Assembly: GCA_958510825.1 (NCBI GenBank)
Contig: OY294049.1
Span: 33,508,774 to 33,572,773 of the forward strand
DNA from: Brachypterus glaber
Lineage: Eukaryota > Arthropoda > Insecta > Coleoptera > Kateretidae
Length of the DNA stretch: 64,000 bases
Direction: 5' to 3'
The notes under the pieces were generated by a model. It had not been told where the DNA came from. It searched no databases and was given only the letters and a program-made list of their open reading frames with translations. The position numbers were made by a program, and so were the translations under genes. Of the stretch, positions 56,756-64,000 are shown piece by piece. How positions within the stretch are numbered: position 1 is the first letter of the stretch; each line of letters opens with the position of its first letter.

Positions 56756-59700
56756 TTAACTGTATCCCTATGGGAGTACCCCTGAAAAAGCGTCACCATG
56801 GATCGTGATTACTGAATTCTACGTTAATATCCCAGGTTAAAAAAACAATGTGCTATTCTTCTAAAAAATACATAAGAATAGAACTTTTTTTGTGTAGCTG
56901 TGTTTTTATTTGAAGAAATCAGTAAACACCGAATCGATATTTTTTTTTACTTTTTTGAATTGTCCCGTGTAAAAAAAGGGTAATACCACTATAATCATTT
57001 TAAAATAAATATAATATTTAATTAGCGTTGAAGTAATAAAAAATAGTGGCAATAGATCGCAGTTTTAATGTTTAATCGAGATAAAACGCTTATCAGTAGA
57101 CTAACTGCCACTTGACACAAAGTTAAACGATAACAGAGAGCAGGTTGATAAGGAATCTGGAGGTTGCTGGCACTAATTGTACACCTAGTCATAACTAAAT
57201 GTAAACAAATGTTCAATAATTTCAATAACCAATAATAACCATTACGAATCGTATTAAATCAATAGCCTATTGAATATGACCAACATTTTTTTATCAAATT
57301 TATAACGTTAGTGGTAATAATATTATTAAAAAGGTGTTTTTTCATTACCTTTATATTATTACAAATACTAATATTTTTTACCTGAAATTGTTTTCTCAGT
57401 TTTAGGCTTATCGACGAAAAAAATCCAGTAGTTTCAAATCGGTAGGTTTAGCTGACCACTACTTTTAATCTATATCCTTGTAAAACATTCAGTGTTCAAA
57501 AATTTTAGTTTTTTAATACACCATTGCAATGGTGTCAGTATTGAACATTTCCAATATAATTTAAATACCTACCTATCGTTTAGGTATTCTAAGATTGTTT
57601 AAATCTAAATCAGAAATAAAAATTCTTATGACATACTTGGTTAATATAATGCTACACATTCCATTATATACTATTCACAAAAAAGTCCAAACCGATTTTT
57701 TTTAATAATAATTTTTTTATTTTTTAACATAGTTCAACCACCCATAACTTTTTTGTTTTTGGGGGACATACTTTCAAAATTGCTAGAATGGATCTTTATA
57801 ACAGAAGTAACCTTTCCTGAAAAAGTTAAGTTAATCGGAATTTTCTTTCAGCTTTTTTCGATTTTTTAAAAAGTTTAACCCCCCATAATTTTTTTTGTTT
57901 CGGCGGGGGGGGGGTTTCCTTTCAAAAACAATAGGGATGTTCCCCTCGTAGAACTTGATTTTTACTGAAACAAAAATCGTGACATCGGACGGAGATTAAA
58001 AAAAGTTGCTATTTTTTCATGAAACAAATTTATATCCATTTATATATTTTTTGTTTAGTATGCTTTTTTGAATTTTTTTGAAAATTCGAAACCACCGTTT
58101 TATACTATTCTAGCGCAGGCACTGTGATTAGTATAATAATATTTTTTGCTTTAGTTATTTACATGGAACGGTCATAAAGTTGTACCTACAGAGCTATTAT
58201 GGTATGGTATGGTAATACCTTTGAAGACTCTCGGATGTGCTGTAACAACATCCTTTATTATAGAAATGTGTACTCAGGACATAAAGGCCTTTTATAGCTA
58301 AGTCCGGACCTGTTTGTTTATTATAATTTATAATTTGATGGTATAGGTCTCCGCATCAAGGAAAGTCTCCGACGTAAGGGGGAGGAATCATTCGCGCTCT
58401 CTTCTTTCCGTCAAGAGCGTTATAAGGCGTGCGTGTCTACATCGGGCCTCCCACTTGCACACACATTCCAAACATATTTCCCGTAGGCGCAGATCCGTGC
58501 GTCAAACTATATATTTCCTAACTTTTAAAACAGGTTGGATTCCAAAAAACTTTATTTGGAAATTCAAAAGTTGTAAAAACTAGGTCAATTTTGTGCAAAT
58601 CAACTTAAAGTTTAAGAATGTAAAAATGCGGGGGTAATTTAGAAGAGTTTAACTGTTTTTTTGTCATTATCGTATAAGATATATTATTTTTGAATATATG
58701 GGAAAATATGAAATACAGGAATTTAACATAATTTTTCACCCAGATTTTTTCTTAAAAGTGATTACAAAACCTTATAAAAACTTCTTTTTTATCTAAGAAA
58801 ATAAATCACTTGTTCAACTAACCCATATTTCTTCTAGTTTTACTTAAAAGTTTCATAAAAAGGCTCTTTTTAGCGTCAGTAAAGTAGTAGTAAAAGTAAT
58901 AAAAACCCTTAAATCCGGAAAACTGTAATTATTAAATCTGTTAAAACTAAGATGATATCTAAATACTATAAATCATTAGAATTAGCATCGAGTTGTTGAG
59001 CGTAAACATAATAAATTCGTACTCAAAAGTAATTATTTTTCCATGTAAGTATGCAATCTCATTTAAATAATATAAATAAATCATTGCTAAATGATATTCT
59101 AACGTGTTGGAACAATTTTGTATAACTTCTAATAAAACTTATTTAACATTGCTCCAAGACTCCTTATACAGATACAGGTCATTAGTAAGGACATTCGGCA
59201 GTTCGTAAAGTGCCTTAGTGTTAGCTTTCGACAAAAAATAGATACATAATAGTCATAGAGACATAGAGAAGAAAATAGGACTAAAAGTCCAGCCTGCGCA
59301 AGATTATTTTGTGACAGAACGGGGCAGCGAAATGACGTAACGCAATATATCTGACCTTGCGCAATACGCATCTCTATCAGCTGTGAAATGCTGTCGGTCG
59401 TAAAACAATTCGTCACCCCAGAATTAATTTGTCTTATCTCCAAAAATCCCCCAGTAAAAATCTTAAATTGTCCGAAAATAGAGATATGGCAAACCAATAC
59501 TGGGGTAACGAATTATTAGTAGTTTGTTTATACTGTCAGATCGTCGTTTGTTTCTGTTTATTTTTCGACTTCTACTGTGTTTTAATTGTTTTTTTGCTGC
59601 ATTTGTTTGTAACTTTAAACATAATCTGTATTGTTGCTTTATGAAGAGCAAATGGTCAATCCCTGGTGTACTCAAAGTAGGTGTACAAAATCCTAAAATT

Positions 59701-60632
59701 CAAACACACCTCGAAAAATTCTTATAAAATAATTTAAAAAAACTATTTCGACGTTTCTTCGTAGATTTATAGTTTTTTGTTGAATTTTTTACAATTTTTA
59801 TTTGACACATAAAACTAAGGTTAAAAATACTTGACAAAAACAACAATAGTAGTGCGCATGTGCAAGTTTATCTCAGATGCGCTAGGCACATTTATCACAG
59901 TATTCCGCAACGGCTTTCGAGGTCTTTCCTTGTCTATGCATAGAGACCACTGGGCTGATTTTTATACATAAATCATAAAATATGTATATTTGCTCAAAAA
60001 ATAACATAAAGCTTGCTTATAGGTAAGTAATTTCCTATCTAAAAAAAAGCTAAACATCACTGATACTTTATGATTATTTAAACCAAATTAAGTTAAATAT
60101 TTGTCGCTTGGTACTTCTTTTTATAAACCCTATGCAACTATAAATAATGGTAATTACTTAATAAATTAGAAAAGCGCGCATTTATTTCTTAGATAATTAA
60201 GGAAACAAATGAGAAAAAATTATAAATTTAATACCAATAAAGCTCCCTAATTAAGAATCAAAGATCCGTATCTCATTTTAATTGCGTTCAAAGTATCAAT
60301 GCTACAAACAGCTCAAGTATTTCATACTCGTGACTTGCTTGGCTTTAAATAAATATTCTTATTTGCTTTCATAAAATCACGGCCGTCACATTATATTAAT
60401 AAATATAAAATCCATTTTAATAGTACCTAGATAGTAGGAGTAAAATACATTTTATCAGTTCTGAGATCAGTATATTATATGGTAAGCGACTAAAGTTAGT
60501 ATTTTAATGTCGATTAAAAAGTCCAAACCAAATAAATTTGCCTTAGGTGGGGAAGAGATCAAAAGTTAAGTCCAAGAGAGATAAAAAGACAGACAATACT
60601 ACTGACTCTTCAATTTTTTTTAATGTTATAAA
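56756..60632. other. Non-coding, long AT-rich stretch
   Basis: A degenerate direct repeat lies at about 57720-57920 (ACCACCCATAACTTTTTTG against ACCCCCCATAATTTTTTTTG, both followed by G-rich runs and CTTTCAAAA). 58190-58215 has GGTAT units. 59240-59400 and 59850-59950 are somewhat richer in CpG and may be old repeats. A 122-codon - strand ORF at 59129-59497 has no recognisable features and overlaps + strand ORFs. No gene is called. Confidence 0.45.
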
Positions 60633-61886
60633 CTATAAAGTATCAGGCAATTTCATATTTTTTATTTTTAACATCCTTATTTGTTGAGCTTTTTTAATTT
60701 TTTGTTTTACAGTTAAATTTTTGAATTCTTCTTTTATTTTGTGATATTTTTGAAATGTATTTTTCTCAGCCTCTTCTTGTATCGATTTAACTTTATTCAA
60801 AGAATTGGTTTTTTCCACTGAGCAATCTTCTTCACTTTTTGAAAATGGATTGTATTCATCAGTAATACTTTTTACTATATCTAGCTCCAAAGGATTTGAT
60901 TTGTCTGGCTGAGTTATGGGAAGTTCAGTAAGAGAATATGATATTGAAACTGGTTGAACAATTTGTACATTATTCATTGCTTTATTAAAATTTTGTGATA
61001 ATTCTTCTTCTTCTAAATCCACAGCAGATAGCGGTTCTGAAGATTCATTTACATCGTCTTCATCCTTTTTTTCAGTGTTTTCAAATGTCCTTGATGTTTC
61101 TGTCTGCGTTTTTGATCCTTTATTTAATTCCACTGGTCTTACTTCATATGTGCTAATGGATTGTGAATTTGAATTATCTCCTGCTTTATCCTTAACTAAG
61201 CTACTTCCAGTTTTGTCTTTAGCATTATCTGATTCTGAAAATTCCGACTTTGTTTTAATACATTTCACTAATGTTTGTGATATCTTAAGTAAATTGTTTA
61301 GTTTTTCTTCATCCATATCTAGTATTGAATAAAATTCTTCTGCAGAATTTTCCTGACTTTTTTTTACATTTTCATGTGTTATCAAATCCACTTGAACAGA
61401 TCTAGACTTCTCCAAAATAACATTTGATCGTTTTCTAGGTTCTTGAGAGAACTGCACACATTTTTGTATTTGGCAATGATACGAGGTACTGCAATCAAAT
61501 TTACAGGTCTTATCACAAATGGATATATTATCATAGGATGGTTCATATTGGTTTAGACGTTTACAACTAGAACAACATGTAAAACAAACTGAGCTAGTTG
61601 TACTAGGATATGTAAACTGCTTTATTCTGTATTTACACTGACATAAATCATTCATAGGAGGATTGGTAAGCCATCTTGAAAAATCTCTGCATTTTCTTTG
61701 TATATTTGATGGTGTATCACAAAGTTCCAACTGCATACCACAGGTTTCTTTTTGGTTGGCTGACCAAGCTAAAGCGAAGTTACATTTAACATCATTTGAA
61801 GATTTTGTGCAATCACAACATAACCATTGTGAAGAAGGGTTTGCTAAATTTTCTAAATATTGGCACTCATAACATGAACACGTCAT
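60633..61886 (-). CDS. Uncharacterised Cys-rich protein, 417 aa, single exon
   Basis: An uninterrupted frame from ATG 61886 to TAG 60633-60635, by far the longest in the window. Residues 1-146 hold 21 cysteines in clusters (CSCYEC, CCDC, CQC, CFTCCSSC, CDKTCKFDC), a pattern suited to binding metal or to disulfides. There is no hydrophobic signal peptide, so an intracellular, possibly zinc-binding, role is inferred. Residues about 150-380 are Ser/Glu/Lys/Asn-rich and probably disordered, with acidic runs (EKKDEDD, DLEEEEL). The last 40 are strongly basic and helical-looking (KYHKIKEEFKNL, KQKIKKAQQIRMLKIKNM). I recognise no family. The start is the first ATG of the frame and begins directly with the Cys motif. 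It is alone, on the opposite strand to SoxF and probably nested in its intron 2. The absence of introns suggests a retrogene origin or a late-expressed (for example germline) gene, but this is inference. No clear promoter or AATAAA close to the stop was fixed. Confidence 0.8.
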   Translation of the reverse strand: MTCSCYECQYLENLANPSSQWLCCDCTKSSNDVKCNFALAWSANQKETCGMQLELCDTPSNIQRKCRDFSRWLTNPPMNDLCQCKYRIKQFTYPSTTSSVCFTCCSSCKRLNQYEPSYDNISICDKTCKFDCSTSYHCQIQKCVQFSQEPRKRSNVILEKSRSVQVDLITHENVKKSQENSAEEFYSILDMDEEKLNNLLKISQTLVKCIKTKSEFSESDNAKDKTGSSLVKDKAGDNSNSQSISTYEVRPVELNKGSKTQTETSRTFENTEKKDEDDVNESSEPLSAVDLEEEELSQNFNKAMNNVQIVQPVSISYSLTELPITQPDKSNPLELDIVKSITDEYNPFSKSEEDCSVEKTNSLNKVKSIQEEAEKNTFQKYHKIKEEFKNLTVKQKIKKAQQIRMLKIKNMKLPDTL

Positions 61887-61954
61887 AATACAGTAATTTG
61901 TTAAGAATCAGTCCACAGAAAATGTACTTTTATTGGCAAGTATGTCAATTTTGA

Positions 61955-61974
61955 CACCATATTGCCATATGGTG
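61955..61974. repeat. Short palindrome upstream of the Cys-rich gene
   Basis: CACCATAT-TGCC-ATATGGTG lies about 70 bp upstream of the ATG, followed by a second imperfect one (ATATCCCCCC...GGAGGGATAT, 61990-62010). They could be regulatory or chance. Confidence 0.4.
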
Positions 61975-62010
61975 TTTTTATAGTGTTTTCATATCCCCCC
62001 AAAATGGAGG

Positions 62011-63014
62011 GATATCAATTCGACGTGTGGCGTTTTTATTCTACTTTTTAACAATCACTGCTACCCTATAATCTGGTTGCATAGCCAGGTGCTAAGGTAT
62101 TTTTTATTTATAAAGATCCCGCACTCACATGTCGGCCGAAGCAGACATACGCCCCCGGTAACAGCCGCATATGTCTATGAATAAAGTCTAGAATATAATA
62201 TGCTGCTCCACACGCAGAAACAGGTGCATTTACCTCCCTACAACGCTGCTTTAAAACTGATGTCTGGCTCCTATGAGAGTTGTGCGCTCTGTGCCAAGGA
62301 CGGAACCGACTCTCAAAAGAGTCATGCGCAGTGCAAGTGTTAAAGCTTTATGCAAAAAAAGTGTTCTAAACAAAGTCTAAAAATGAGACCAAATGCACGT
62401 CATTCAGAATAACATAATGCCTAGGATTTTAACTCAGCTAACCTAGGTCGCCTAAATTGGGTGCAATTCGCCCAGTGTAAATTTTTACCCGACTGTCTCC
62501 TAAGCAAACTAAATTGGCTTGCGTCTGGCACGCGACGTATCTCCATCTACCGCAAAAAATTATGATTACGTAGCTACCGTACTCTACATTATCATTTAAT
62601 ATGGAGTGTGGGAGTATTCTTATGGGAATGTGACCTGTCGACCTCTCACCGGGGCGTTCCCAGCATTGTGCTACTGAAAGCCCCCCTCTAGGGGTCAGGG
62701 GGACATGATAATTACCCGGTAATTGAGGCAGGAAGTTTGGAAATCACTGTACTTGCAGTATTTCTTAGACATTAAGGTGGATACGTTTTACCTAACTATT
62801 CAAATTTTAAAAAATATTGATAAGGTCACCCATGACCGGGTTTAAATACTCACCCCAAGTATTTTTCTATTCGGAAAATGGATTCTTTCGGAAAATTTCT
62901 TATAAAAGATTAATAGGCAGGATATGGTATTTTTCACTTTTACAACCCCTCATTTTTGCGTAATTGCCTTTTCACTATTTACACCCCCTCATTTTTGCGT
63001 AATTGCCAACCCTA
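62011..63014. other. Non-coding, moderately GC-richer stretch
   Basis: 62100-62740 is less AT-biased than average and has small palindromes: GACTCTCAAAAGAGTC near 62308 and AATTACCCGGTAATT near 62710. It contains no convincing ORF. It could hold upstream regulatory sequence of the Cys-rich gene or an old repeat. Confidence 0.4.
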
Positions 63015-63438
63015 CACGGAAAGAAATTAGTGGACTCTGCGCTATACATTATAAGATATTTGGTAACAGTGGCAAATTATAGTGATTTAAGCTATAGATT
63101 ATAAGGGACACAATAACTAATAATGTTAAAAATAAATTGGAAACGATTATATATATTACAGACACGATTATATTTATTACAGGCACTATTATAAATTTAC
63201 AGAAATTTTATTATATTATAAAAATTATTAGCACGGACAATAATTAAATCTATTTAAGCTATAAATGCCATACTATTTGTTATATTTTATTATTCACTAA
63301 ACAATTAAAGTATTTCATATAAATTTTTACACTGACTGCCATAATTGTAAGAGAAAGCCTTGTATTTATATAATAAGCGATTATAATTTGCTTGGTATGT
63401 GTGTTATAGCGCTCCTAGCTATAATTTTTTTTTCCGTG
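63015..63438 (+). mobile_element. 424-bp MITE, copy 2 of 2, TA-flanked
   Basis: Same length and orientation as 31293-31716, near-identical, with CACGGAAA/TTTCCGTG ends and TA at 63013-63014 and 63439-63440. Confidence 0.92.
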
Positions 63439-64000
63439 TAAAGGTTCCGTTTAGTTCATGTTGAATTTTGCTCCACCCTATTCTAAGTTGGATAACCGCG
63501 GCTCACTCAGACTTTCTTATTAATTACGTCAGAATTCTGAAAATGTAAAATATTGTTTTTCCCTTACTTCTGCAAGATCTTTTAGAAGGAAGGATATAGC
63601 GGTATTTTTTATGTTCATTGTTAGTACAGTTTAGGTATTTGTTTGTTTTATTATTTAGTTAGGCAAAACATAAAATTTAAAATTAACACATATTTCTTAT
63701 CTGACTTTCTTTTATTTTAAGCTATAGCTGCATCTCTTTCTGACATTTGTAAATTACTAATTATATTATAACATTACAGTAGCAAAAACAAATGAAAAGC
63801 TTGGGGAACGTTCAAGTATTACGTAACGCTCCGAGGGGGGATGGGGTGTTACGCCTATGTTAATGGTATAGGAAAATAGCGTTACAGGGGGGGTGGGGGT
63901 CATAATCATTGTTTTACTGCAAGTTTAGTTGTTAATTTTTACCGTAAATTTTTATTTCTCTAATCCTGTTTTTTTTTTATTTCAGGTATGCATCATCTTT
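63439..64000. other. Non-coding end of window; transposon-end fragment
   Basis: 63801-63840 has GGGAACGTTCAAGTATTACG then TAACGCTCCGAGGGGGG, a repeat phrase also at 30940, followed by another GTTACAGGGGGGGTGGGGGT. A T-rich tract and TTTCAG end at 63985, which looks like an acceptor but does not continue the SoxF HMG box. Confidence 0.45.

Larger units (their letters stand above)
39349..64000 (+). other. SoxF: Probable SoxF intron 2, running past the window end
   Basis: It starts at the donor GTAAGTTAAAA inside the HMG box. No sequence encoding the expected continuation (K-W-R/K ... Y-K-Y-R-P-R-R) was seen on the + strand up to 64000, so the intron exceeds 24.6 kb. The - strand gene at 60633-61886 would then be nested in it. 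If an exon was missed by eye, the intron is shorter. Confidence 0.55.

Noticed and set aside
59129..59497. 122-codon - strand ORF
   Set aside because: No recognisable domain, no splice or promoter support, and it overlaps other ORFs on the + strand. It is probably chance in a CpG-containing repeat patch.
63961..64000. Acceptor-like T tract and TTTCAG at 63985, possible next SoxF exon
   Set aside because: Following the phase-1 donor it would read G-M-H-H-L, whereas the HMG box must continue with a K/S-W-R/K motif. Too little sequence remains to judge another gene.

Overview
This is eukaryotic, AT-rich (roughly 70% or more A+T by eye), intron-dominated DNA with arthropod features: an insect-type SoxF exon, a TTAA-flanked piggyBac-style MITE, many TA-flanked Tc1/mariner-style MITEs, tRNA-derived SINEs and a tandem satellite. 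I infer an insect. The order cannot be fixed from this sequence. There is no operon structure, rRNA gene, CRISPR array or credible functional tRNA gene.

Two protein-coding loci can be supported. The first, on the + strand, is the 5' half of a SoxF-group HMG-box transcription factor gene. A short predicted start exon (12548-12588) splices in phase to a large exon (38882-39348) that ends inside the HMG box. Intron 1 is about 26.3 kb. Intron 2 appears to run past the window end (more than 24.6 kb), because I found no second half of the HMG box. The second, on the - strand at 60633-61886, is an intact intronless gene for a 417-residue protein with a cysteine-rich N-terminal third. I do not recognise it. 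It probably lies inside SoxF intron 2.

Layout: 1-992 is a 212-bp satellite cut by the window edge. 993-12547 holds transposon-like inverted repeats, including a near-perfect 564-bp palindrome, and ends in a GC-richer stretch that could be the SoxF promoter and 5'UTR. 12589-38881 (intron 1) is a graveyard of MITEs, foldback elements, minisatellites and two SINE families. 39349-60632 begins with a CpG- and CCAAT-containing block (about 40130-40520), then carries duplicated mini-exon-like segments, a decayed LINE reverse-transcriptase fragment and several large palindromes. 60633-61886 is the Cys-rich gene. 61887-64000 is intergenic or intronic and carries a second copy of a 424-bp MITE.

The strongest theme is the density of inverted repeats inside what is probably one very long SoxF transcription unit. 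Some pairs date each other: a SINE inside a MITE can be resolved against an empty-site copy of that MITE elsewhere in the window, and two 424-bp MITE copies are almost identical. SoxF exon 1 itself lies between two oppositely oriented 0.4-kb copies of one element. All coordinates and repeat matches were read by eye. Family names for the repeats are inferences from terminal sequences and target-site duplications.
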